A stretch of 24,946 bases of DNA from WS-2 sp964650245 (GCA_964650245.1 CAZYQK010000030.1:1-24946), one strand, 5' to 3'; counted from the first letter of the stretch, positions 8,351 to 17,015 are shown. Program-made: numbers and translations. The notes: generated by a model from the sequence alone, not told the origin.

Positions 8351-9067
8351 GTGCTCCGCACCATGCCGCTTCGATCGCCGCCTAGCGCGCGCGGCTCGAC
8401 GCTGCTCCTGGGCCTCGTGCTCCTGTGCCTCGCCGCGGGTGGCCAGGCCCAGATGCCGCCGCCCGGGGCGCGCGAATTCTCGATCGCGCGTCTCAAGTAC
8501 GGCGGAGGTGGCGACTGGTACGAGGACCGCACCTCGCTCGTCAACCTGCTGCGCGCCTTGCGCGAACGCGGCGCGATCCCGGTCGCGGGCGAGCGCGAGG
8601 CGGTGGTGGAGCCGGGCGCGGCCGTGCTGTTCCAGTACCCCTTCGTGTTCGCCTGCGGCCACGGCAACATCAAGCTCACCGCGACCGAGGTCTTGAACCT
8701 GCGGCGCTACCTGACCTCGGGTGGGTTCCTCTGGGTGGACGACGACTTCGGGATCGACCCCTCGCTGCGCCGGGAGTTGAAGCGGGTGTTCCCCGACGCC
8801 CCGCTGATCGAGCTTCCCTTTTCCCACCCGATCTTTCGTGAGCCCTACGATTTCCCTTCGGGCCTGCCGAAAATCCACGAGCACGACGGCGGGCCGGCCC
8901 GCGCCTACGGCATTGTCCGGGACGGAAGGCTGGTTGTATTCTATTCGCACGATTGCGACCTGGGAGACGGGCTGGAAGACGAACAAATCCACCACGACCC
9001 CCCGGAGAAGCGTGAATCGGCGCTGCGCATGTCTATCAACATCGTGCACTACGCCCTCACGCACTGA
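8351..9067 (+). CDS. DUF4159 domain protein, exported, glutamine-amidotransferase-like fold
   Basis: Up to 238 residues. The stop TGA of the lipoprotein gene is directly followed by GTG (8351), the first possible start; an ATG at 8363 is also possible. Neither has a clear ribosome-binding site, so the gene is probably translated by coupling. A signal peptide (LLLGLVLLCLAAGGQA) is followed by the DUF4159 pattern: FSIARLKYGGGGDWYED near the start, NLRRYLTSGGFLWVDDD in the middle and HEHDGGPARAYGI near the end. Family members resemble class I glutamine amidotransferases but lack the nucleophilic Cys; here Asp130-132 occupy the elbow. The biochemical role is unknown. Relatives often sit with MoxR ATPase, DUF58 and VWA/BatA genes, which are absent here. 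Confidence 0.88.
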   Translation: MLRTMPLRSPPSARGSTLLLGLVLLCLAAGGQAQMPPPGAREFSIARLKYGGGGDWYEDRTSLVNLLRALRERGAIPVAGEREAVVEPGAAVLFQYPFVFACGHGNIKLTATEVLNLRRYLTSGGFLWVDDDFGIDPSLRRELKRVFPDAPLIELPFSHPIFREPYDFPSGLPKIHEHDGGPARAYGIVRDGRLVVFYSHDCDLGDGLEDEQIHHDPPEKRESALRMSINIVHYALTH

Positions 9068-9103
9068 CGGCGCCTCGAGCCGCGGCGGCGCCTGGAAGAG
9101 GCC

Positions 9104-12100
9104 ATGATGAGCCGCCTGCGTTCCACCTCCCTGGGCCGCTTGCTCGCGCGGCACCACGACGCCCGCAGCCGGGCGCTGGTGCTGCGCCATGCGCTGCGCG
9201 CCGCGGCCGCCGCCGCGCTGGCCCTGGCCCTGGTGGTCGCCCTGGGGCTGACGCTTCCGGCCGGGTCGGGCTACGCGTGGGCCCGCCTCGTCGCCTTGCT
9301 CGCGCTCGCATCACTCGCCCTGCTCCGGGCGGCGCGCGACACGTGGCGCGCGTCGCTGACCTTCGAGCGCTGGCTCGAGCGGGTCGAGGAGCGCTTCCCC
9401 GAGGTGCACTCCTGGCTCCGAAACGCGATCGACTTCGAGCGTGCGCGGCCGCCGCACACATCGGAGGAGCTGGCCGCGGCGCTCGCGGCCGAGACCGCGC
9501 GCCGGCTCGCGAAACTACCGATCGCGAGCCTCACGCCGCGCATCGAGCCCCGCCGCCCGGCCTGGGCGCTGGGCGGCGCGCTCGCCGCCATCCTCCTGCT
9601 GGCGGCGATCGCCCCGGCGCGGGTTCAGCGCTCGTGGGCGGCGCTCTGGAATCCCGCGCTCGCCTCACCCCCGGTGCACCTCGTGGTCGAGCCGGGCTCG
9701 GTGCGCCTCACCCCTGGTGCTGCGCTCGCGGTGCGGGCGCGCGTCCGGGGCAGTACCCAGCGCCCCCGGCTGCTGCGCGACGGCGCACCCGCCCCCGAGG
9801 CGGTGGCGGAGGGCGCAGGCGAAGGCGGCGAGCGGCGCTGGCGCTTCGACCTCACGCAGCTCACCCGCGATCAGGAGTACCGGGTGAGGGTCGCCGCGGT
9901 CGAGAGCCCGCGCTACCACATCACCATGGCCGGCGAGCCCTCGCCGCTCAGCTTCGAGATGGAGATCGTCCCGCCGGGCTACGCGCGGCTGCCGGTTCAG
10001 CGCGGCGCCGCGACGCGCGGCGACCTGGTGGCCCTGAGGGGCGCCCGCGCGCGCGTCGAGATCACGTTCGATCGCGACCTGGAATCGCTCGCGGTCACGC
10101 TGCCGGGAGGTGCCGGCGCGAAATTCACCCCGCTCGGCCCGCGGCGCTGGCGCGGCGAGATTCCGATCGAGCGAGAGGGCGAGTACGAGCTCGAGGCGCG
10201 CGCCGCCGGTGGCGCCGGGCGATTCCGCTACCGCGTCACGCCGCTGCCCGACGCGCCGCCGGTGATCGCGGTCGAGACGCCCGAGGGTGATCTCGACCTT
10301 CCCGCCGGGCAGGAGGTGCCGCTCGCGATCGTGGGTCAGGACGATCTCGGGCTCTCGGAGCTGAGGCTCCAGTTCCGCAAGGATCCCGCCGCGCCCTGGA
10401 CCGACCTGCCGCTCGCGCGCTTCGCGCAGCGCCCGCGTGAGGCACGGGTCGAGACGCGCTGGGACGCATCCCCGCTCGCGCTGCTCCCGGGGGAGACCGC
10501 CACTTTCCGCTTCGAGCTGTTCGACAACAACCCGGCCGGCGGGCGCGGCCGCGCGGTCTCGCCCACCTTCGAGCTGCGCTTCCCGTCGCTCGCCGAGCTC
10601 TACCGGCACGTGGAGGACCGTCAGCTCGGGGTCGAGAACACGCTCGAGAAGGCGGCGGAGAAATCCCGCGAGTTGCAGAAGGCCCTCGACCGGCTGGTGC
10701 GCCAGCTTCCGCCCCGCGAGTCGCCCGACCCGCCTCCGGCCTACGAGCGCAGCGAAGAGCTCAAGAGCGCGTTCGAGCGACAGCAGGACCTGAGCCGGCA
10801 GATCGATCAGGCCGCGCGGCAGCTGCGCGAAAGCGTGGAGCGGGCCGCGGAGCGCGAGGCTTTCAATCAGCAGCTCACGGCCAAGCTGCGTGAGCTGGCC
10901 GAGCTCATGGAGCAGATCGAGTCGCCCGAGTTCAAGCAGGCCCTGGCGCGCATGCGCGAGGCGCTCGAGCGGCTCGACCGCCGCCCGCTGGAGCGCCAGC
11001 TCCCGCAGTGGCGCGAGCGCAACCGCGAGATGCTGACCAACCTGGAGCGCACGCTCGAGCTGCTGAGACAGCTCCGTCAGGAGGAAAAGCTCGAATCGCT
11101 GGCGGCGCGCGCGGACGAACTCCGGGAACAGCAGGATGCCATGAACCACGAGCACGAGTCCCGCCCGGCGGAGTCACGCGACTCGAATCCCGAGAAGAAG
11201 GAAGCCCGGTCGCTGGCCGAACGGCAGGAGCGCGCAGCGCAACAGAGCGAATCGCTGGCGAAGGACACGCGCGACCTGGGCGGGGAGCTCGATTCCGCGG
11301 GCGAACAGCAGACCCTCGACCAGTCGGCCGAGGAGCTGGAGCATGAGGCGGCGCCCGAGCAGCGCGAGGCCGCTCAATCCGCCGCGCGGTCGGAAAGTCC
11401 GCGCGCCGCCCGCTCCGGCCGGAGCGCGAGCGAGAGCCTGCGGCGGGCGGGCGAGCGCATGACCCAGTTGCTCTCCCAGCGCCAGTCGTCGCGCGAGGGC
11501 GCCGATCTCGCCGCGGTGCGCCGTGCGGCGCAGGATCTGGTGTCGCTCCAGCGCGCGGCAGACCAGAACCTCTCCTCGAGCGCGCCCCCGGCGGCGCGCG
11601 CCGACCGGCAGACCGATCTCTCCGAGGGCGTATCGAGGGTCGCCGACTCGCTCTACACACTGGCGAAGAGAACGCCCTTCATCACGCCGAAACTGGGCCA
11701 GGCGCTGGGTCGCGCCATGCAGTCCCTTTCGGCCGCGGGCCGCGAGCTGGGCTCCGGCAACCGCCAGCGCGGTGAGGAAACCGGCCGCGAGGGCAGCGAC
11801 GCGCTCAACGAGGCGGTGCTCGAGCTGCGAGCCAGCGAGCAAAGCATGTGCAACATGCCGGGCGATGGCGCCGGCCAGCGCCCCGAGAGCGCCGCGGAGA
11901 AGATGGGCAGGCTGGGGCAGCGTCAGGGCCAGCTCAACCAGGAGACGCGGCGCATCGCCCAGCGACTGAGCGAACAGCTGCGGATGGGAACCGGCGACCA
12001 GCAGGAGCTCCAGCGGCTGGCCGAGGAGCAGCAGCGCATCCGCCAGCAGATCGAGCAGGTCCAGCGCGACGAGCAGGAGAAGCAAAAGCTGCTCGGGAAG

Positions 12101-12433
12101 CTCGATCAGGCGCAGCGCGAGATGAAGGAGGTCGAGGAGTCGCTGCGCGACGGGCTCACCGGGGACGAGGTGCAGCAGAAGCAGCAGCGCATCCTCTCGC
12201 GCATGCTGGACGCCCAGCGTTCGGTCAACCGGCGCGAGTTCGACCCGGAGCGCGAGTCGCGCTCCGGCGTGGACATCGCGCACCGGTCGCCGGGCGAGCT
12301 TCCGGCCGAGCTGCTGCGCGAGACCGACCGCCTGCGGCTCGATCTGCTCAAGGCGGAAGCCGACCGCTATCCGGCGCGCTACCGGGCGTTCGTCGAAACC
12401 TACCTTCGGGCCCTTAACGGAAGCCGCCGGTGA
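9104..12433 (+). CDS. DUF4175-type giant membrane / coiled-coil protein
   Basis: 1109 residues. Two close membrane helices (about 29-50 and 58-75) and a third at about 152-171 anchor the protein. Residues 175-490 form a probably extracytoplasmic beta-sandwich region (SFEMEIVPPGYARLPVQ is typical of DUF4175 proteins). Residues about 495-1060 are extremely rich in Glu, Arg, Gln and Ala and should form long coiled coils. The tail again looks folded (ELLRETDRLRLDLLKAEADR). Two tandem ATGs (9104, 9107) are possible starts; GGAAGAG at 9094-9100 is better spaced for 9107. The function is unknown. The architecture suggests a structural or scaffold role spanning the periplasm. It overlaps the next gene by 4 bases. 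Confidence 0.85.
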   Translation: MMSRLRSTSLGRLLARHHDARSRALVLRHALRAAAAAALALALVVALGLTLPAGSGYAWARLVALLALASLALLRAARDTWRASLTFERWLERVEERFPEVHSWLRNAIDFERARPPHTSEELAAALAAETARRLAKLPIASLTPRIEPRRPAWALGGALAAILLLAAIAPARVQRSWAALWNPALASPPVHLVVEPGSVRLTPGAALAVRARVRGSTQRPRLLRDGAPAPEAVAEGAGEGGERRWRFDLTQLTRDQEYRVRVAAVESPRYHITMAGEPSPLSFEMEIVPPGYARLPVQRGAATRGDLVALRGARARVEITFDRDLESLAVTLPGGAGAKFTPLGPRRWRGEIPIEREGEYELEARAAGGAGRFRYRVTPLPDAPPVIAVETPEGDLDLPAGQEVPLAIVGQDDLGLSELRLQFRKDPAAPWTDLPLARFAQRPREARVETRWDASPLALLPGETATFRFELFDNNPAGGRGRAVSPTFELRFPSLAELYRHVEDRQLGVENTLEKAAEKSRELQKALDRLVRQLPPRESPDPPPAYERSEELKSAFERQQDLSRQIDQAARQLRESVERAAEREAFNQQLTAKLRELAELMEQIESPEFKQALARMREALERLDRRPLERQLPQWRERNREMLTNLERTLELLRQLRQEEKLESLAARADELREQQDAMNHEHESRPAESRDSNPEKKEARSLAERQERAAQQSESLAKDTRDLGGELDSAGEQQTLDQSAEELEHEAAPEQREAAQSAARSESPRAARSGRSASESLRRAGERMTQLLSQRQSSREGADLAAVRRAAQDLVSLQRAADQNLSSSAPPAARADRQTDLSEGVSRVADSLYTLAKRTPFITPKLGQALGRAMQSLSAAGRELGSGNRQRGEETGREGSDALNEAVLELRASEQSMCNMPGDGAGQRPESAAEKMGRLGQRQGQLNQETRRIAQRLSEQLRMGTGDQQELQRLAEEQQRIRQQIEQVQRDEQEKQKLLGKLDQAQREMKEVEESLRDGLTGDEVQQKQQRILSRMLDAQRSVNRREFDPERESRSGVDIAHRSPGELPAELLRETDRLRLDLLKAEADRYPARYRAFVETYLRALNGSRR

Positions 12434-14091
12434 CGCCGCGCGCGATCGCGGGCCTGGCGCTGCTGCTCGGGCTCTCGACGGCGCCGGCCGCCTGGGCCCA
12501 GCGCGAGGCGCTCCGGGGGCCGCTCCGCGCGCTCGAGGCCGGGCCGCTGCTGGTGCGCGAGCCCCTGGCCCGAAACCTCGCCGCGCATCCCGTTACGCCG
12601 CTCGCGGCGCCGCAGCTCGCGCGCCTGCGACAGGTCCAGGTGTGGGGCGCGACCGGGCTCTACGAGCGCGCGCGGGCCGAGCTCGGGACCCTGCTCGCCG
12701 AAGTGCCGCATCACCCGCTGGTGCTCACCGAGCTCGCGCGGGTCGAGAACGCGCTCGAGAACTACGGCGCGGTCGAACGGCTGGGCCGGTCGGAGCGCAT
12801 CGCCCAGCGCGACTCGCTGCTGCTGGGCCACGATCTGGCGCTGGCGCTCGAGCGCCTGGGGCGGCCGCGCGAGGCCGCGCAGATCGCGATCGAAGTGTGG
12901 GCCGCCGCCCCGGACGAGGTCGAGTGGGCCGCGGACGTGGTGGAGCGCATGGCGGGCGTGGACGCGCGCGGGGTGCGCGATCTGATGCGGCGGGCCGCGC
13001 TCTGGCTGCCTGAGCGCCTCGATCTCTCCCGCGCGCTGGCGCGGCTCGAATGGCGGGCCGGCGACCTCCGCACCGCGCTCCGGGTGCTCGCCACCGCCGA
13101 GCGCTCCGACGCGCGGTCGCGGCTGCGCTGGACCTTCGCAGAGGAGCTGATGCGCAATCAGTCGACGCGCGATTCCACCGGCGCGTTCGAGACCCTGCTC
13201 GATCTGGCCGCGGATGCGGCCTACGATCCCGCCTACCGCACCGCGGCCGCGCGGCGCGCGTGGGACGTGGTCGAGGCGCGCGCCGCCGAGCGGGAGCTCG
13301 CGTCCCGGGTCCGGAAGGCGCTCGCCGACCTGCCGCCCGCGCGCTGGAGCCCGGACTTGAGGCTGGGCGTGGCCCGCGGCCTGCGCGAAGCCGCCCGCAC
13401 CGGCGAGGCGCGCGCGCTGCTCGAGCCCGACGACGGCCAGCTCGAGCCGCTCCCCGGGTTCGCGCTCGAGCGCTCGCTGGCCGATCTGCGCGACGGCCCG
13501 CCGGCGCGCGCCCTGCCGCAGCTCAGGAGCGCGGTCGAGCGCTCGCCCGGCCTGGCATTCCGATACGCCGAGGCGCTGTTCTTCGCGGGCGAGATCGACT
13601 CGGCGCACGGGTGGTTCGTGCGCGCGTCCGCGGACCCCCGCGCCCCATTCGCCGGCGCCGCGCTCGAGCGCCTGTACCTGATCGAGGAGGGGTCGCCGCG
13701 TGAGGCACTCCCGGTGTTCGGGCGCATCGCATACGAGGAATGGCGCGGCGAGACCCGGCGCGCGGGAGCGCTCTCCGACTCGCTGGTGCGCACCCTGCCG
13801 CGCGGGCCCCTGTGGGCCCAGGCTGCGCTCATGCTCGCGGGCCAGCGCGCCGCGCTGGGCGCCGACGAAGACGCGCTCGAGCCGCTGCTGGCCGTGGCCG
13901 ACTCCCTGCCGGGAGACCGCCTGGCCCCGCTCGCGCGGGAGCGGGCCGGGGATCTCTATCTCACCAGGCTCAAGGACGAAGCGCGCGCGGCCGCCCAGTG
14001 GGAGGAGTGCCTGGCCCGCTACCCGAAGGCCTGGAACGCCCCCGAGGTGCGCCGCAAGCTCGAGCAGCTCCGCCGCGAGCGGCGCTTCTGA
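12430..14091 (+). CDS. Exported TPR-like repeat protein
   Basis: 553 residues, starting at GTG 12430 inside the stop of the DUF4175 gene (GTGA overlap), so translation is coupled. A signal peptide ends in AWA, with cleavage predicted after residue 23. The rest is almost wholly helical, with TPR-like units of about 34 residues, for example LYERARAELGTLLAEVP, GRPREAAQIAIEVW and LKDEARAAAQWEECLARYP. Such proteins are protein-protein scaffolds; here the partner may be the DUF4175 coiled coil or the DUF4159 protein, inferred from operon position only. No catalytic motif is visible. The protein has no Cys after the signal, so it is probably soluble in the periplasm. Confidence 0.85.
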   Translation: MTPRAIAGLALLLGLSTAPAAWAQREALRGPLRALEAGPLLVREPLARNLAAHPVTPLAAPQLARLRQVQVWGATGLYERARAELGTLLAEVPHHPLVLTELARVENALENYGAVERLGRSERIAQRDSLLLGHDLALALERLGRPREAAQIAIEVWAAAPDEVEWAADVVERMAGVDARGVRDLMRRAALWLPERLDLSRALARLEWRAGDLRTALRVLATAERSDARSRLRWTFAEELMRNQSTRDSTGAFETLLDLAADAAYDPAYRTAAARRAWDVVEARAAERELASRVRKALADLPPARWSPDLRLGVARGLREAARTGEARALLEPDDGQLEPLPGFALERSLADLRDGPPARALPQLRSAVERSPGLAFRYAEALFFAGEIDSAHGWFVRASADPRAPFAGAALERLYLIEEGSPREALPVFGRIAYEEWRGETRRAGALSDSLVRTLPRGPLWAQAALMLAGQRAALGADEDALEPLLAVADSLPGDRLAPLARERAGDLYLTRLKDEARAAAQWEECLARYPKAWNAPEVRRKLEQLRRERRF

Positions 14092-14104
14092 CCTCGGGCC
14101 GCGG

Positions 14105-14122
14105 CCCGGCGCGCGCGCCGGG
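14105..14122. repeat. 18-bp perfect palindrome after the TPR gene
   Basis: CCCGGCGCG and CGCGCCGGG adjoin to make an uninterrupted palindrome 13 bases after the TPR stop codon. There is no T-tract, so it is not a classical terminator, but it could slow polymerase or protect the 3' end. The alternating GC composition makes chance occurrence likely. Confidence 0.4.
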
Positions 14123-14152
14123 CGAGCGGGACGCACGCGCGCAGCCGCGCCT

Positions 14153-14182
14153 GTGACGGCGCTGCCCCGCGCGCGGTATGCT
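14153..14182 (+). promoter_or_regulatory. Possible promoter for the 14240 gene
   Basis: GTGACG (14153-14158) and TATGCT (14177-14182) have an 18-base spacer. Each matches the consensus at four positions. The 148-base gap after the TPR gene makes an internal promoter plausible, but the match is weak. Confidence 0.3.
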
Positions 14183-14239
14183 TGACCCGGTCGCCGCGCC
14201 GGTGCGCTCCGCCGGCAGTACGTCGAGGAGTCTAGAGCG

Positions 14240-15790
14240 ATGAAGTTGTTCAGCCCCGTGGGCCCGTTCAGCCGGCCGCCCCGCATGCGGGTGGGGCGCC
14301 GGGGACCGCTCGGAGCCGGGGGCGCGATGCTCGGCCTGCTCGCGCTCGGCGCACTCGCGGCCCTCACGCTCGGGCTCGTCATGCTGTTCCGTCCGCGCCG
14401 CAAGTCCGGCGTTGCCCCGGGCGCCGCGGGCGCGCGCGTGCCCCCCGCGCCGGATGGCGCGGACGGCGCGGCAGACGACGGCGCGGCACCGCACCGCGAC
14501 AAGTCCTTCGCCGAGGTGATCGAGGTGTGGCCGGTGGCCATGGTTCTCTCGCTCGGGCTCTCGCTGGCGGGCGTGGCCGCGCCGCCCTTAGCGCACGCGA
14601 AATGGCTGGTGCCGATGGACGAGCGCCAGACCGATCACCTGCGGGCCTACGGCCTGACCTACTGGGCGCTCGGCCGCGGCCAGAAATGCGAATGGTTGCT
14701 CAACTATCGGGGCGGCTCGTTCCTGCTCCCGGACGATGCGCTCACCGAGCGCGAGGCGAATCTGAAGGGCGTGACGCTCCAGCTGGTCGGCGGGGCCGGC
14801 GAGGCCACCCTGCGCGCCGAGATCGCCGACAACAACATGGAGGCGGTGGTTCTCGAGAAGGCGCCGAAGGTGGCGGTCTACATTCCACCCAACACGCCGC
14901 CCTGGGACGACGCGGTCACGCTCGCGCTCAAGTACGCCGACATTCCTTACGCCACGGTGTGGGACGAGGAGGTGCTGCGCGGCGAGCTGACGAAGTACGA
15001 CTGGCTCCACCTTCACCACGAGGACTTCACCGGCCAGCACGGAAAGTTCTACGTCGCCTACCACGCCTTCCCCTGGTACAGGGAGGAGGAGGCGGTGCAG
15101 ACCGCGATGGCGCGCAAGCTCGGCTTCGCCAAGGTGACGCAGCTGAAGGCCGCCGTGGCGGGAGCGATCAAGGATTACATCGGGCACGGCGGATTCATGT
15201 TCGGGATGTGCTCGGCGACCGACACCTACGACATCGCGCTGGCGGCCGACGGGGTGGACATCGTGGACTCCTTCTACGACGGCGATCCACCCGACGCGCT
15301 CGCACAAAGGAAGCTCGACTTCTCGCGCTGCCTGGCCTTCCGGGATTTCCGGCTCGAGCCCGATCCGCTCCTCTACCGCTTCTCCGACATCGACGTGACG
15401 CAGGAAGCGGGAATCCGCGGGCCGGCCGCCTACTTCACGCTGTTCGACTTCTCCGCGAAGAACGACCCCGTGCCCAGCATGCTGGTCCAGAACCACGTCA
15501 ACGCCGTTCCGGAATTTCTCGGCCAGAGCACGGGTTTCCGCCGCCCGCGCATCAAGAGCGGCGTGCTGGCGCTGGCCGAGGTGGAAGGCAGCGACGAGGT
15601 CAAGTACCTCCACGGCCAGTTCGGGCGCGGCACCTTCACCTTCCTCGGCGGCCACGACCCCGAGGACTACCAGCACATGGTGGGCGACCCGCCGACCGAG
15701 CTGTCGCGCTACAAGCACTCGCCCGGCTACCGGCTCATCCTCAACAACGTGCTGTTCCCCGCGGCGGAGAAGAAGAAGCAGCGCACCTAG
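14240..15790 (+). CDS. Membrane-anchored amidotransferase-like protein (often misnamed 'asparagine synthetase B')
   Basis: 516 residues. The core (about 101-516) closely resembles Bacteroidota proteins named 'asparagine synthetase B' in databases: VPMDERQTDHLRAYGLTYWA, KYDWLHLHHEDFTGQ, GGFMFGMCSATDTYDIALA, FLGGHDPEDYQHMVGDPPT. No asparagine synthetase feature is visible (no N-terminal Cys nucleophile, no SGGxDS ATP loop). The elbow with Cys324 instead suggests a class I glutamine-amidotransferase-like fold. Residues 1-100 are an unusual extension: one membrane helix (about 30-50), basic RPRRK, an Ala/Gly/Pro/Asp-rich linker, then a second hydrophobic segment ending AHA at about 100-120 that would be the normal signal peptide. 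GAGGAG lies 9 bases before the ATG at 14240 and supports it; an internal ATG at 14540 would give the usual family length. Its activity is unknown. Confidence 0.85.
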   Translation: MKLFSPVGPFSRPPRMRVGRRGPLGAGGAMLGLLALGALAALTLGLVMLFRPRRKSGVAPGAAGARVPPAPDGADGAADDGAAPHRDKSFAEVIEVWPVAMVLSLGLSLAGVAAPPLAHAKWLVPMDERQTDHLRAYGLTYWALGRGQKCEWLLNYRGGSFLLPDDALTEREANLKGVTLQLVGGAGEATLRAEIADNNMEAVVLEKAPKVAVYIPPNTPPWDDAVTLALKYADIPYATVWDEEVLRGELTKYDWLHLHHEDFTGQHGKFYVAYHAFPWYREEEAVQTAMARKLGFAKVTQLKAAVAGAIKDYIGHGGFMFGMCSATDTYDIALAADGVDIVDSFYDGDPPDALAQRKLDFSRCLAFRDFRLEPDPLLYRFSDIDVTQEAGIRGPAAYFTLFDFSAKNDPVPSMLVQNHVNAVPEFLGQSTGFRRPRIKSGVLALAEVEGSDEVKYLHGQFGRGTFTFLGGHDPEDYQHMVGDPPTELSRYKHSPGYRLILNNVLFPAAEKKKQRT

Positions 15791-15807
15791 GCGGCGTGGT
15801 GCTGCGA

Positions 15808-15823
15808 CCCGGCTCGCGCCGGG
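15808..15823. terminator. Weak hairpin between convergent genes
   Basis: CCCGGC (15808-15813) pairs with GCCGGG (15818-15823) around TCGC, in the 40-base gap between the convergent stops at 15790 and 15831. There is no T-tract on either side, so termination by this hairpin is only possible. Confidence 0.35.
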
Positions 15824-15830
15824 CCGCGAT

Positions 15831-17015
15831 TCAGCGACGACCGGGGGCGGGCGCGACGACGACGACCGGCGATGAGCCCGCGTCGAGGCCGGGCAGGGCG
15901 CGCGCGAAGTACTCGGCCATCGCGCCGGCCGCGACCGCGTGTCCGCTGGAGTTCCAGTGTCCGTAACCGGCCGGATTGCGGAACCAGAGCGGCCGGCCCA
16001 GCGTCTCCATCGCCGACCGGAACGCGGGGCTCAGCGGCACGACATCGAAGCCGTGTCGCGCCCCCACCGAGAGCAGCCACCGCGGCGTCTTGTCGGAGTC
16101 GAAGAAGGGAGCCGCGCGGTTCTCGGCCAGGAGCGCGGGATCCTCCTGCTGCGGAAACCCGGCGGCGAAGACCACGAAGCGCCGGCCATCGCTCGCGACG
16201 TGACGCGCGAATCGCTCGAGGATCCGGCCGGTGAGTCGAAAGGCGGGAATCGAGTCCGCCGGCAGCCGCGCGTCGAAGTTCCACGCTCGATAGTACCCGT
16301 CCTCGACCTCGCCGGTCGGCCGCCGCGGCGGACGCTGCCGGGTGCGAAGCGTGTCCATCGCGCGGCGCACCTGCGTCCATGCGGCCGAGTGTGACTTGAG
16401 CCACACCCAGCCTTCCCACCCGCGAGCGGAGGTCGCCGCCGCGAACGAACGATCGAGCCGCAGCGAATCGCCCTCCTCGACGAAGAACGGGCGCGCCTGG
16501 TCCAGCGCGACCGGCTTCCAGTTGTCGGCCTGGTCGTTGGGAATGAAGAGCACCGCCACCACGTCCGGATCGTAGCGCACGCCCCAGTTCTTGTAGGTCA
16601 GGTACTCGACCGCGGTGCCGTTGCCGTTCTGTCCGAGCGCGATGACCTCGAAACGGTGCCCGGGCCGGGCTCGCGCGTTGAGCGCGCGCTCCAGGCGCCG
16701 GGAGAAGGCGCTGTCGAGCGGCACCTGGAACGCCGCCACGTAGGAATCCCCCAGAACCAGGATGCGGGTGGTGCCGGCGAGCCTGGCTTCGGCGTGCTCG
16801 ACGTCGCGCCAGCCGGCTCCGTTGAAGCGCCCCACCGAACCGCCCTCGCCGGTCCAGCGATACCGGGCGTGCGCGATGTGGCGGAATCCGATCACGGGGT
16901 CGGGCACGGTGGTGGCGGAGCCGTACCCGGCCAGCCGCAGGGAGAGCTCGAGGGCCAGAAGCCCTCCGACGAGGCCGGCGCTCAGTGCGAGCAGGTTGCC
17001 CAACCACCGTTTCAC
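15831..17015 (-). CDS. SGNH/GDSL hydrolase-like protein with N-terminal membrane anchor
   Basis: 394 residues from GTG 17015, with GGAGG 4 bases upstream; longer upstream frames cross the intergenic control region and were not used. One hydrophobic segment (about 6-29) should anchor or export it. SGNH blocks: GDSY at residues 89-92, Gly128 in ALGQNGNG, Asn160 in LFIPND, and His353/His359 in GHWNSSGH. The Asp normally two or three residues before the catalytic His is not obvious (AGYGHWN), so activity is less certain than for its neighbour at 19822. Such proteins act as esterases or acyltransferases on lipids or glycans outside the cytoplasm. It is divergent from the DUF5989-carbamoyltransferase run. 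Confidence 0.85.
   Translation of the reverse strand: MKRWLGNLLALSAGLVGGLLALELSLRLAGYGSATTVPDPVIGFRHIAHARYRWTGEGGSVGRFNGAGWRDVEHAEARLAGTTRILVLGDSYVAAFQVPLDSAFSRRLERALNARARPGHRFEVIALGQNGNGTAVEYLTYKNWGVRYDPDVVAVLFIPNDQADNWKPVALDQARPFFVEEGDSLRLDRSFAAATSARGWEGWVWLKSHSAAWTQVRRAMDTLRTRQRPPRRPTGEVEDGYYRAWNFDARLPADSIPAFRLTGRILERFARHVASDGRRFVVFAAGFPQQEDPALLAENRAAPFFDSDKTPRWLLSVGARHGFDVVPLSPAFRSAMETLGRPLWFRNPAGYGHWNSSGHAVAAGAMAEYFARALPGLDAGSSPVVVVAPAPGRR

Noticed and set aside
6299..9190. Open frame of 963 codons on the minus strand opposite secF, the lipoprotein and DUF4159 genes
   Set aside because: It is a GC-bias shadow: rich in His, Arg, Gln, Asp and Glu without structure, no ribosome-binding site, and fully antisense to well-recognised genes.
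12400..14541. Open frame of 713 codons on the minus strand opposite the TPR gene
   Set aside because: Arg/Ala/Gly/Pro-rich shadow with no recognisable domain; the plus strand has a signal peptide, coupled start and TPR-like repeats.
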